From DAOTXL01 sp034434895 (GTDB lineage Bacteria > Chloroflexota > Anaerolineae > JAAYZQ01), in contig DAOTYI010000021.1 of the NCBI GenBank assembly GCA_034434895.1, positions 1 to 16,099 on the forward strand: a stretch of 16,099 nt of DNA, read 5' to 3'. The notes under the pieces were generated by a model. The model did no database searches and was not told the origin of the DNA. It saw only the letters and a program-made list of their open reading frames with translations. Numbering within the stretch: the stretch's first letter is position 1; every line of letters starts with the position of its first letter. Shown piece after piece: positions 6,468 through 14,619 of this stretch. The position numbers were made by a program, and so were the translations under genes.

Positions 6468-7649
6468 GTGCCTGGCATCTGTCAGGTAAGGTCCAAATCT
6501 ACGAAGAGGTATGAAACGGTGCGGAATCTGATGTTCTTGGCTCTGGCCCTGCTGGTCCTGGTCTCCTGCGGCAAACCGCCTGTGGAACAGACGATCAAGA
6601 TCGGCGTCATCGCCCCTCTCACCGGCAGTATCCCTGCCGTTGGCCAATCCACGGTGAATGCTGCACAACTGGCCGTGCGTGAGGTCAACGATGCCGGCGG
6701 ATTGGAGGTCGGTGGACAGAAGCTCAAGATCGAGCTGTTCATCGAGGACAATCAGGATAAGAAAGAGACGGCCGTCGGCGTGGCTCAGAAGCTGATCAAT
6801 CAGACAGGAGTGGTGGCCCTCATCGGCCCTCAGGCCAGTCGCAACGCCATCCCGGTGGCAGCCGTGGCGGAGGAGGCCCATGTGCCCATGATCAGCCCCT
6901 GGTCCACCAACCCCCAGACCACCGCCGGCAAGCGGTATGTCTTCCGCGCCGCCTTTATTGACCCCTTTCAGGGCCGGGTGATGGCCCGCTTTGCCATTGA
7001 GGAGTTAAAGGTGGAGAAGGCGGCAGTGTTGTACGATGTGGCCAGCGAATACAACAAGGGGATCGCCGAGATCTTTAAGCAGGTCTTTGAAGAGGCAGGG
7101 GGCCAGGTGGTCGCCTTTGAGAGCTACACCACCGGCGAGACCGATTTCCGCCCCCAGTTGACCGCCATCCGCCAGGCCGGCGCCCAGGTGCTCTTCCTGC
7201 CCAATTATTACAACGAAGTGCCATCCCAGGTGCGACAGGCGCGTGAACTGGGCGTCCAGGCGGCCATCATCGGCAGTGATAGCTGGGGCCAGATCGAGGC
7301 TGCTGACCTGGCCGGGATGGAGGGCATGTACTTCAGCACCCACTACGCTCCCGACATCGCCAGCCCGGCCGCCCAAAAGTTCATCTCTGCCTACCAGGCT
7401 GCCTATGGCCAGCTTCCCGACGATGTGGCGGCTCTGACCTATGACTCCTTTGGCCTGCTCTTCCAGGCCATCCGCAGCCAGGGCAAGGCCGATTCAGAGT
7501 CTATCCGCAACGGCCTGGCCAGCATCAGCCATTACGAAGGGGTCACCGGGGTGATGGAATATAAAGGCAGTGGCGACCCGGTCAAGAGTGCGGTGATCCT
7601 CCAGATCAAAGGCGGCCGCTTTCAGTTCTACCGCCTGGCCGAGCCGTGA
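6468..7649 (+). CDS. Branched-chain amino acid-type solute-binding lipoprotein (LivK/Peripla_BP_6 family)
   Basis: The protein has a lipoprotein signal with hydrophobic core LMFLALALLVLVSC and lipobox LVSC, the Cys becoming residue 1 after cleavage. The mature part starts with IKIGVIAPLTGSIPAVGQS and continues with AVREVNDAGGL, ALIGPQASRNAIPVA and DFRPQLTAIRQAGAQVLFLP, all hallmarks of type I periplasmic binding proteins for amino acids or amides. It should sit on the outer face of the membrane. No permease or ATPase gene is in the window; the next gene is a membrane receptor with a dCache sensor, so a sensory role is possible (inference). GTG 6468 (393 residues) has GGGGAG 5 nt upstream. GTG 6519 with AGAGG 9 nt upstream gives a more standard signal peptide (MRNLMFLAL...) and is an equally good start. 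Confidence 0.9.
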   Translation: MPGICQVRSKSTKRYETVRNLMFLALALLVLVSCGKPPVEQTIKIGVIAPLTGSIPAVGQSTVNAAQLAVREVNDAGGLEVGGQKLKIELFIEDNQDKKETAVGVAQKLINQTGVVALIGPQASRNAIPVAAVAEEAHVPMISPWSTNPQTTAGKRYVFRAAFIDPFQGRVMARFAIEELKVEKAAVLYDVASEYNKGIAEIFKQVFEEAGGQVVAFESYTTGETDFRPQLTAIRQAGAQVLFLPNYYNEVPSQVRQARELGVQAAIIGSDSWGQIEAADLAGMEGMYFSTHYAPDIASPAAQKFISAYQAAYGQLPDDVAALTYDSFGLLFQAIRSQGKADSESIRNGLASISHYEGVTGVMEYKGSGDPVKSAVILQIKGGRFQFYRLAEP

Positions 7650-7658
7650 ACAAAAATT

Positions 7659-7772
7659 CTTGGTGTCCGTAGCGGTTTTTAAGAGCTTGTCTGAAAACCA
7701 CCAAGACACAAGGACACCAAGGGTATTCGTTTCCTTCGTGTTCTTTGTGGCCTCTGTGTCTTTGTGGTGAGC
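7659..7772. repeat. Palindromic dispersed repeat, copy B
   Basis: The 167-nt gap between the lipoprotein and receptor genes carries CTTGGTGTCC (7659-7668) and its exact reverse complement GGACACCAAG (7712-7721). The stretch 7697-7721 matches the reverse complement of copy A (2099-2123) at 23 of 25 positions. A further related arm with CCTCTGTGTCTTTGTGGT follows at about 7751-7768, and GTCTGAAAA (7690-7698) has a partner in TTTTCAGAC (7773-7781). No T-run or promoter was recognised here. Confidence 0.6.
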
Positions 7773-7816
7773 TTTTCAGACTGGCTCTAAGGGAGGAAGC
7801 CGGGAAGGGACAGACC

Positions 7817-10162
7817 ATGAGCTTCTTGCGACAAAGTCTGCTGGCCCGCCTGTTGGGCTACTTTTTGCTGCTGTCCGTCATCCCCCTGGCCGTAGTGGGG
7901 ACCCTGGCCTATTATCAGGGCCAGAGGATGCTCCAGGCCGACATCCTTGAGCGCCTGACCGTTACAGCCACCCTGAAGGAAGGGGAGATCAACCGCTGGG
8001 TTGAGAGCGTGAAACAGGATGTCCGGTTGCTGGCGTGGAACCCGGTGGTGCACCAGGAGGCGGAACGGCTGTTGACCCAGGAGGAGGGCAGCAGCGAGTT
8101 CGTTGCCGCCTATCAGGTGTTGCGGACCTACCTGGACCAGGTCCTGGCCTACCAGCCGGATTTCCTGGAGATCCTGGTGCTCAAAGGGGTGGGGGGCAAG
8201 GTTCTGTTTTCGACCAACCGCGAGCATGAAGGCAGCTACGAGGTGACCAGCTCCTTCTTCACCGAGGGGCGCAAGGGCACCTATGTGCAGAATGTCTACC
8301 TGTCGGCCACCCTGGGCAGGCTGGTCATGACGGTCGCTACCCCCGTACAGGACAGGGCCGGACAGGCCATTGGGGTGCTGGCTGTGCACCTGAACCTGAA
8401 CCGGCTGGACAACATCATGCTTCAACGCGGCGGGTTGGGGGCCACCGGCGAGACCTATCTGGTAGACCGGTATAACGTCTTTGTGTCGGAGGCCCGGTTT
8501 GGAGGAGAGAGTTTCCCCCGTGGGGTGCACACCCAGGGGATTGACGCCGCCCTGCTGGAAAAGGAGGATGGAGCCGGAGCTTATCTCAACTACCGGGGGG
8601 TGCCGGTCCTGGGCGCCTACCGCTGGCTCGATGAGCGAGAGATGGCCTTGCTGGCCGAGATGGAACGGGAGGAGGCCCTGGCCCCGGTGCGCCGCCTGGC
8701 GTTGACCATCGGCCTGATCACCGTTGCCCTCGCCGGGCTGGTCGTGGCCGTGGCCTATGCCGCAACCCGCCAGATCTCAGCCCCAATCCTGACCCTGGCC
8801 GAAACCTCGACCCAGATGGCCGCCGGGGATCTGAGCCGGACGGTGGAGGTGCGGCGTGAAGATGAGATCGGGACCCTGGCCCGCGCCTTTAACAGCATGG
8901 CTACCCAGTTGCGCACCCTCATCGCCGGCCTGGAACAGCGCGTGGCCGAGCGCACCGCCGCCCTGGAGCGCCGCGCCATCCAACTGGCCACCGCCGCCGA
9001 TGTGGGCCGGGCTGCGGTCTCTATCCTGGAACCGGAGGCCCTGGCCCGCCAGGTGGTGGACCTGGTACGCGAGCGGTTCGACCTGTATTATGTCGGCCTG
9101 TTCCTGCTGGACCAGGCAGGGGAGTATGCCGTATTGGAGGCTGGCACCGGCGAGCCGGGCCGCATCATGAAGGAGCAGGGTCACAGGCTGGAAGTAGGCG
9201 GCAGGTCCATGGTCGGCGCGGCCTGTGCCCAACGCCGGGCGCGCATCGCCCTGGATGTGGGAGCGGAAGCGGTCCGTTTTGACAACCCGCTGCTGCCCGA
9301 AACCCGGTCGGAGATGGCCCTGCCGCTGATGGTTGGGGAGCGGGTGCTGGGGGCGTTGGATGTGCAGTCCAGCCGGCCGGCCGCCTTTTCAGAGGAGGAT
9401 ATCGCTGTCCTGCAACTGGTGGCCAACCAGGTGGCCGTGGCGGTGGACAATGCACGCAAGTTCTCGACCGAGGCCGCGCTGCTGGAAGCCACCAGCCCCC
9501 TCTACCGGGTCAGCCGCCGCCTAGCCACGGCTACCGGCACCGACGAGATTGTCCGGGCCGTCGTCGCTTCGGTGGCCGAGACGGAGGCCGATGGCTGTGC
9601 GCTGGCCCGCTTTCACTTTGGCGCCGATGGCAAGGTGCAAACCATGACATTTCTGGAAAGTTGGGGCCGCGAGAGGGTTCCCAGCTTCCCCGTTGGGCAC
9701 CCGCTGCCGGTCGAAGCCTCCATGGTTCCGCTGCCCATGCTCCAGAGGTTTTGGGTGGTGGAAGACCTGCTCCAGGAGACACGCATCCCGGAAGAGAGCC
9801 GTCGGCGAATGCTCCGTGCTGGAGCCCGGGCCGTTGTGAATGTTCCTCTACAGGCCGGCGGTCAAACTTTGGGCGTTCTCCTGATCGAGCGGATGACCCC
9901 TGGCCCCTTCTCGGCAGTGGACATCCGCCTCTATGAGACCCTGGCCGACCAGGCTGCCGTGGCGCTGGAGCGGACCCGCCTGCTGGAAGATTCCCGACGA
10001 CGGGCGGAACAGGAAGCCACCCTCCGCACTTTCGGCGATCAGATCGCCCGGGCGCTGGGCATGGCGGGCGTGCTGCACAACGCCGCCGAGGGAGTGCGCC
10101 AGGCTATCAGGGCCAGCAGCGTGTATATCGAACTGGGACCCCACCAGACCGGCGGAGATTGA
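7817..10162 (+). CDS. Membrane receptor, dCache-HAMP-GAF-GAF, without kinase domain
   Basis: The 781-residue protein has TM1 (12-34), a dCache-like extracytoplasmic sensor (about 40-290, ending GVPVLGAYRW like the kinase at 3270), TM2 (294-316), HAMP (317-370, DEIGTLARAFNSM), a coiled coil, GAF1 (about 400-545), GAF2 (about 570-720) and a short tail (730-781). There is no H-box, no ATP-binding domain and no GGDEF, PP2C or chemotaxis signalling domain, so it cannot signal alone by known routes. The tail (LRTFGDQIARALGM...ASSVYIEL) recurs in the two receptors downstream. The frame opens at TTG 7745 inside the repeat, but ATG 7817 with GGGAAGGGA 6 nt upstream is the credible start and leaves the membrane segment near the N-terminus. 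The GAF1 segment is about 95% identical in DNA to that at 11796-12283. The epimerase begins 11 nt later. Confidence 0.92.
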   Translation: MSFLRQSLLARLLGYFLLLSVIPLAVVGTLAYYQGQRMLQADILERLTVTATLKEGEINRWVESVKQDVRLLAWNPVVHQEAERLLTQEEGSSEFVAAYQVLRTYLDQVLAYQPDFLEILVLKGVGGKVLFSTNREHEGSYEVTSSFFTEGRKGTYVQNVYLSATLGRLVMTVATPVQDRAGQAIGVLAVHLNLNRLDNIMLQRGGLGATGETYLVDRYNVFVSEARFGGESFPRGVHTQGIDAALLEKEDGAGAYLNYRGVPVLGAYRWLDEREMALLAEMEREEALAPVRRLALTIGLITVALAGLVVAVAYAATRQISAPILTLAETSTQMAAGDLSRTVEVRREDEIGTLARAFNSMATQLRTLIAGLEQRVAERTAALERRAIQLATAADVGRAAVSILEPEALARQVVDLVRERFDLYYVGLFLLDQAGEYAVLEAGTGEPGRIMKEQGHRLEVGGRSMVGAACAQRRARIALDVGAEAVRFDNPLLPETRSEMALPLMVGERVLGALDVQSSRPAAFSEEDIAVLQLVANQVAVAVDNARKFSTEAALLEATSPLYRVSRRLATATGTDEIVRAVVASVAETEADGCALARFHFGADGKVQTMTFLESWGRERVPSFPVGHPLPVEASMVPLPMLQRFWVVEDLLQETRIPEESRRRMLRAGARAVVNVPLQAGGQTLGVLLIERMTPGPFSAVDIRLYETLADQAAVALERTRLLEDSRRRAEQEATLRTFGDQIARALGMAGVLHNAAEGVRQAIRASSVYIELGPHQTGGD
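8948..9435 (+). repeat. 488-bp GAF-coding duplication, copy 1
   Basis: Aligned by hand at a constant offset of 2848 against 11796-12283, it shows no gaps and about 25 mismatches (about 95% identity), including a fully identical 60-base row at 9241-9300. It covers the ERTAALERR coil and most of the first GAF domain. Confidence 0.9.
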
Positions 10163-10173
10163 CAGGAGTCCAG

Positions 10174-11145
10174 ATGGGTGTGGGAACGGTTGTGGTAACA
10201 GGCATTTCAGGATTTGTTGGCCAGGTGCTCCTGCCCTATCTGGAGCAGGAAGCCCAGGTGGAGCGGGTGATCGGCATTGACCTCCGGCCGCCGCCGGTTG
10301 TGGCCAGCAAGCTGACCTTTCATCGCCTGGACATTCGTGATCCAGAGGTTGAAAAGCTGCTCATCGGGGCCGATGTCCTGGTCCATCTGGCCTTCATCAT
10401 GCTCCCATCCCATCGTCATCCCATGGCGGAGGTGAAAAGGATCAACGTCGAAGGCACCCGACGGCTTTGTCACCTGGCTGCCCGGCAGGGGGTGCGCAAA
10501 CTGGTGATCATCAGCAGCGCCATGGCCTACGGCCTGCACCCGGACAACCCGATCCCGCTGACCGAGGACTCGCCTTTGCGTCCCAACCCGGACAATCACT
10601 ACAGTTGGGCCAAGGGGGCCAATGAGCGGTTCCTCGACACCTTCCAGGCAGAACACCCCCACCTGCTTGTCACCCGGCTGCGGCCTTCGACCATCGTAGG
10701 GCCGCACGGGCCGGTCGGTCAGATGAAGCCGCTGGTCGGCGATCCGGCGGTGGTGATCCGGGGCGCCGATCCCCCTTACCAGATGCTCGATGAGGAGGAT
10801 ATGGCCCGCGCTGTGCATCTGGTCATCAGCCGCGATCTGCCCGGCGTTTATAATGTGGCCCCTGACGATGCGCCTACCCTGCGCCGCCTGGCCGGGGAGC
10901 GGGGGGTGCGGGTTCGCCCCCTGCCCTATGGCCTGTACCGGCTGATGCTGGCCCTGACCTGGCGGTTGGGCCTGTCGGCTGCGTCGGAGGAGTGGGCCAG
11001 CCTGGCCCGTTATCCGCTGGTGCTCAGCAATGAAAAGTTCAAGGCGCAGGGCTGGCAGCCCCGTTCTACCACGGTGCAGGCGTATGCCAGGCTGTGGGAT
11101 GCTTTTCACGGAACCAGGGCGGTGGAGAAGGGAGGGGACGCATGA
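10174..11145 (+). CDS. NAD-dependent epimerase/dehydratase, extended SDR family
   Basis: The 323-residue protein shows the extended SDR pattern: nucleotide-binding TGISGFVG (9-16), an acidic residue after beta2 (D36 in IGIDLRP) favouring NAD, catalytic S114/S115 in IISSAMAYG, and YSWAK (Y143, K147) as the YxxxK motif. Family members act on nucleotide sugars or related sugar and steroid substrates; the substrate here is not evident. ATG 10174 has AGGAG 5 nt upstream; an upstream TTG at 10159 would overlap the previous stop and lacks a site. The gene starts 11 nt after the receptor stop and its stop overlaps the next start (ATGA at 11142-11145), so it is translated as part of the receptor run. 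No sugar-pathway neighbour is present, which makes its role in this location puzzling. Confidence 0.9.
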   Translation: MGVGTVVVTGISGFVGQVLLPYLEQEAQVERVIGIDLRPPPVVASKLTFHRLDIRDPEVEKLLIGADVLVHLAFIMLPSHRHPMAEVKRINVEGTRRLCHLAARQGVRKLVIISSAMAYGLHPDNPIPLTEDSPLRPNPDNHYSWAKGANERFLDTFQAEHPHLLVTRLRPSTIVGPHGPVGQMKPLVGDPAVVIRGADPPYQMLDEEDMARAVHLVISRDLPGVYNVAPDDAPTLRRLAGERGVRVRPLPYGLYRLMLALTWRLGLSAASEEWASLARYPLVLSNEKFKAQGWQPRSTTVQAYARLWDAFHGTRAVEKGGDA

Positions 11146-12845
11146 CCGGGTGGATCGCACGTCTGCTGGCCGTGCCCGTAGAGGATGAAGACCTGGCCCG
11201 TCGAGGGCGGTTGTTGGGAGCCCTGCTCCTTCTGGGCATTGTGGCGATTGTAGCCATCCTGTTGGCCTTTCTGACCATCAGCCTGCTGAAAGGGGGGTTG
11301 GATTTCTTTGCCCAGACGGCTCCCCTGCCTGTGGTGACCCTGACCGGCATGTTGTTGGCCTGGGTGCTGGCCCGGCAGCGAGGCCGGGTCATGGCCGCCA
11401 TCTGGCTCTTTCTGGGTGTCCAATTCGTCACTTCGGCTGTGGCTGTGGCCTTCTTTAACGGCTATTACAGCTCCGCCCAACTGCTCATGGTGGCTCAGGC
11501 CATCGCCGCCGGCATGTTGTTGGGCCCCACCGGTGGTGTGGGCTATGCGCTTCTGTCGGCCGGGTGGATCATCCTGTTATTTATCTTGCAACGAACGGGT
11601 CTGTACAGGCCGCCGGTCCTCCAGTCGTATGACGATTTTGTCTTGACCGCTTTCTGGCTGCATGTCGTGCTTCTGGGGCTTGTAGCCGGCCTGTCCTATC
11701 TGGCTTTCCGCTCTCTGGAAGAGGCTTATGGGCGGGCCCGGATGCTGGTGCAGAGCCTGACGGCCGAGCGTGCGATGCTGGAGCAACGGGTGATCGAGCG
11801 CACTGCCGCCCTGGAGCGCCGCGCCATCCAACTGGCCACCGCCGCCGATGTGGGCCGGGCTGCGGTCTCTATCCTGGAACCGGAGGCCCTGGCCCGCCAG
11901 GTGGTAGACCTGGTGCGCGAGCGGTTCGACCTGTATTATGTCGGCCTGTTCCTGCTGGACAAGGCAGGGGAGTATGCCGTGTTGGAAGCCGGCACCGGCG
12001 AGCCGGGCCGCATCATGAAGGAGCAGGGCCACCGGCTGGCGGTGGGGGGCGACTCGATGGTCGGCGCGGCCTGTGCCCAACGCCGGGCGCGCATCGCCCT
12101 GGATGTGGGAGCGGAAGCGGTCCGTTTTGACAACCCGCTGCTGCCCGACACCCGGTCGGAGATGGCCCTGCCGCTGATGGTTGGGGAGCGGGTGCTGGGG
12201 GCGTTGGATGTGCAGTCCAGCCGGCCGGCTGCCTTTTCGGAGGAGGATATTGCCGCTCTGCAACTGGTGGCCGACCAGGTGGCGATCGGGCTGGAGAACG
12301 GCTACCTGTTTGCCCAGACCCGGAGCAGCCTGGAGGAGCTGCGCCAGATCCAGCAGGTGATCACCGGCGAGGCGTGGCAGCGTTTTGCCACGACCCGGCC
12401 GCTTTGGAGCCGTTACCGGCTGGGCGAATCCACCACGCCGGAAGAAACGTGGCAGGCGCTCTTTGCCCAGGCGCGGGGACGGGAAGAGGCTGTGACCTCA
12501 CATCTGGAGGGGGAGGGACGCCATGTCCTGGCCTTGCCGATCAGGTACCGGGGTGTCCTGATCGGCGTGCTTGGGCTGGATCGCCCCCAGCAGATGGGTG
12601 ACTGGCAGCCCCAGGATATCGCCCTCGGCGAGAACCTGGCCGAGCGACTGGCGCTGGCCCTGGAGAATGCCCGCCTGTACGAGGAGGCCCAGCAACGGGC
12701 CAGTCTGGAACATGCCATCCGCGACCTGACCGACCGGATGACCGCCTCCTTTGATCTGGAGACCATTCTCCAGACGACGCTTCAGGACCTGGGAAGGCTG
12801 GTGGGTGCTGAGGGAGGATATGTCGAGTTGGGGGTGGCCGGGTGA
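11142..12845 (+). CDS. Six-TM membrane protein with two GAF-type domains, without kinase domain
   Basis: The 567-residue protein begins with a hydrophobic block of about six membrane helices (roughly 22-190), then a coiled coil (195-230), GAF1 (about 240-390), a short GAF-like domain (about 405-515, EAWQRF...LALPIRYRGVLIGVLGLDRP) and a tail (520-567). No transmitter or other output domain follows; the stop comes right after AEGGYVELGVAG. The GAF1 region is almost the same protein as GAF1 of the receptor at 7817, while the membrane part is unrelated to it. ATG 11142 overlaps the epimerase stop by four bases and has GGAGGGG about 5 nt upstream; an upstream GTG at 11094 lies inside the epimerase and is less likely. 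It may sense a membrane-linked or lipophilic signal, since almost no extracytoplasmic domain is present (inference). Confidence 0.9.
   Translation: MTGWIARLLAVPVEDEDLARRGRLLGALLLLGIVAIVAILLAFLTISLLKGGLDFFAQTAPLPVVTLTGMLLAWVLARQRGRVMAAIWLFLGVQFVTSAVAVAFFNGYYSSAQLLMVAQAIAAGMLLGPTGGVGYALLSAGWIILLFILQRTGLYRPPVLQSYDDFVLTAFWLHVVLLGLVAGLSYLAFRSLEEAYGRARMLVQSLTAERAMLEQRVIERTAALERRAIQLATAADVGRAAVSILEPEALARQVVDLVRERFDLYYVGLFLLDKAGEYAVLEAGTGEPGRIMKEQGHRLAVGGDSMVGAACAQRRARIALDVGAEAVRFDNPLLPDTRSEMALPLMVGERVLGALDVQSSRPAAFSEEDIAALQLVADQVAIGLENGYLFAQTRSSLEELRQIQQVITGEAWQRFATTRPLWSRYRLGESTTPEETWQALFAQARGREEAVTSHLEGEGRHVLALPIRYRGVLIGVLGLDRPQQMGDWQPQDIALGENLAERLALALENARLYEEAQQRASLEHAIRDLTDRMTASFDLETILQTTLQDLGRLVGAEGGYVELGVAG
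11796..12283 (+). repeat. 488-bp GAF-coding duplication, copy 2
   Basis: Partner of 8948-9435. The DNA similarity stops abruptly: before it lies unrelated membrane-helix coding sequence, and after it the second domains differ. Confidence 0.9.
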
Positions 12846-12891
12846 ACAGGTCCCACCAATCTTTGGAGTAGATGCTGTGTCAGAGGAGCGA

Positions 12892-14619
12892 ATGCCATCA
12901 CACCGGAAACAAAAGCCTGTCCTGTCGGCCGAGATTGCCACCGGGGTTGCGGCTGAGTTGCAGGCCTGGCGCATCCGGGCCTTGAATGCCCTGTTGATCA
13001 CGATCTGCATTGCCGCTACACCGAGAATGGTCAAAAGCGTGATCGAAGCGGTCACAGAGCCGCAATGGTGGCCGCAGACCATCCCCTTTGTCGTTCTCTA
13101 TCTCCTGCTGGTGGCTACCGCTGCCCTGCGACGCCTCGACTATCGGCTGCGGGCCTGGATTTTGATGGTTGTTGGCTATGGTTTTGGCGTTGTGTCGCTG
13201 GCCTGGTTTGGCCTGGTGGGCAATGGCCCCCTGACCCTGCTGGCCCTGCCGGTGCTGAGCCTGATCCTGCTGGGCGTGCGCTCCGGCCTGTTGATGACCG
13301 CATTCAGCCTGTTGACCTATGCTGCTTTTACCCTCTTTGCCTATTTGGGGTGGCTGCCCGGCTGGCTGATCATCACCGAAAACCCGGTCACGGCGGGGGA
13401 ATGGCTTAGCGCCGGGGGGATGTTCGCCGCACTGCTGCTGATGCTGGTGGTGATGCAGTGGTTCTTCAGCCGCGCTCAGGGCCAGGCGTTGGTGCAGGCC
13501 CGTCAGATGGCAGCGGAGCTGGCCACGGCGCACAGTCAGTTGCAGGCTCGCACCGACGAACTGGACCGCTATGTGCGCCTGATGGAGATGACAGCCCAGA
13601 TTGCCCGTGACACGACCTCCCTGCTCGACCGGTCTGTGTTGCTACAGCACACAGTCAACCTGATCGCCGGCCGGCTGGGCTGTGACCGGGTAGCCGTCTA
13701 TTTGAGCGGTGGGGAGACGGGAGAGAGCGTACTGGCTGCTGCGAGCGGCCAGCCGATGGCCGCCGAATCCGCTGTCGAACCACCGCCGGCTGTCGTCCGC
13801 CTGTTCCGGGAGTGGACGTCGCAGGCCCTGACCCTATCGGCCCAGGAACCGATGCGCCACGAGCTGGCGCTGCCGCTCCATGTCGGCGGGCAGGTCATCG
13901 GCGCGCTGGACATCCATGTCTCCAGGTCAACGCCTTTCAGCTCCCAGGAGGTGGCGGCCCTGCAAGGGCTGGCCGATCAGTTGGCCGTTGCCCTGGAAAA
14001 CGCCCGGCTCTTTGGTGAGGCCCAGGGCAGCCTGCGTGAACTGGAGGCCCTCTACCGCCACTATACCGCCGAAGCCTGGCAGCGGTTTATGGCCGAGCGG
14101 CCCAGGTCGGTGCAGATCTGGCAGGGAGAGGACAGGATACCACCCCAGGCCTGGCAGGCGCTGGCCGAGCAGGCCCGCTCGTCGGGGACGGCGGCCACAG
14201 CCTTCGACCCGGAGGTGGGGCGTCACCTGCTGGCCGTGCCGGTCAAATTGCGCGACCTGCCCATCGGCGTGTTGGGCTTCCACCGCCCGGCCGAGGCCGG
14301 GCCGTGGGGCGGTGACCAGATCGCCGCCATCGAGGCGGTGGCCGACCGACTGGCGCTGGCCACCGACAACCTGCGCCTGCTGGATGAGACCCAACGCCGT
14401 GCTGCCCGCGAGCGCCAAACCCGCCAGATCGCCGACAAGATGCGCCGTGCGGCGGACCTGGAGACGTTGATGAAGATCACCCTTCAAGAAGCAGCCACTG
14501 CGTTGGGCGCCTCCCGGGCTTTTGTGCAGTTGAGTGCCCTGGCGGAGCCACAGGCTGGGGAGGACCATGGCCGGCGAATCCCGGCCGGTCAGGCCGATGG
14601 GAATAGAGAAGAGGGATGA
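12892..14619 (+). CDS. Six-TM membrane protein with two GAF-type domains, without kinase domain (paralogue)
   Basis: The 575-residue protein has about six membrane helices (roughly 30-193), a long coiled coil (195-235), GAF1 (about 240-372), a short GAF-like domain (about 390-500; EAWQRF, LLAVPVKLRDLPIGVLGFHRP) and the shared tail (510-549, ending ASRAFVQL) plus a disordered charged end. Its layout equals that of the gene at 11142, but its GAF1 is diverged and not part of the 488-bp duplication. No kinase or other output domain is present. ATG 12892 has AGAGGAG just upstream. GTG 12877, in frame five codons earlier with GGAG 8 nt upstream, is an alternative. It follows the previous stop by 46 nt and is likely in the same transcript. 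Confidence 0.9.
   Translation: MPSHRKQKPVLSAEIATGVAAELQAWRIRALNALLITICIAATPRMVKSVIEAVTEPQWWPQTIPFVVLYLLLVATAALRRLDYRLRAWILMVVGYGFGVVSLAWFGLVGNGPLTLLALPVLSLILLGVRSGLLMTAFSLLTYAAFTLFAYLGWLPGWLIITENPVTAGEWLSAGGMFAALLLMLVVMQWFFSRAQGQALVQARQMAAELATAHSQLQARTDELDRYVRLMEMTAQIARDTTSLLDRSVLLQHTVNLIAGRLGCDRVAVYLSGGETGESVLAAASGQPMAAESAVEPPPAVVRLFREWTSQALTLSAQEPMRHELALPLHVGGQVIGALDIHVSRSTPFSSQEVAALQGLADQLAVALENARLFGEAQGSLRELEALYRHYTAEAWQRFMAERPRSVQIWQGEDRIPPQAWQALAEQARSSGTAATAFDPEVGRHLLAVPVKLRDLPIGVLGFHRPAEAGPWGGDQIAAIEAVADRLALATDNLRLLDETQRRAARERQTRQIADKMRRAADLETLMKITLQEAATALGASRAFVQLSALAEPQAGEDHGRRIPAGQADGNREEG

Noticed and set aside
7651..7721. Perfect 10-bp inverted repeat after the lipoprotein gene as a terminator.
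   Set aside because: The arms are 43 bases apart and no T-run follows the second arm; it fits better as part of the dispersed repeat.
10207..11160. A 317-codon open frame on the minus strand.
   Set aside because: It is antisense to the SDR epimerase, which has all its catalytic motifs, and its translation is low-complexity in character.
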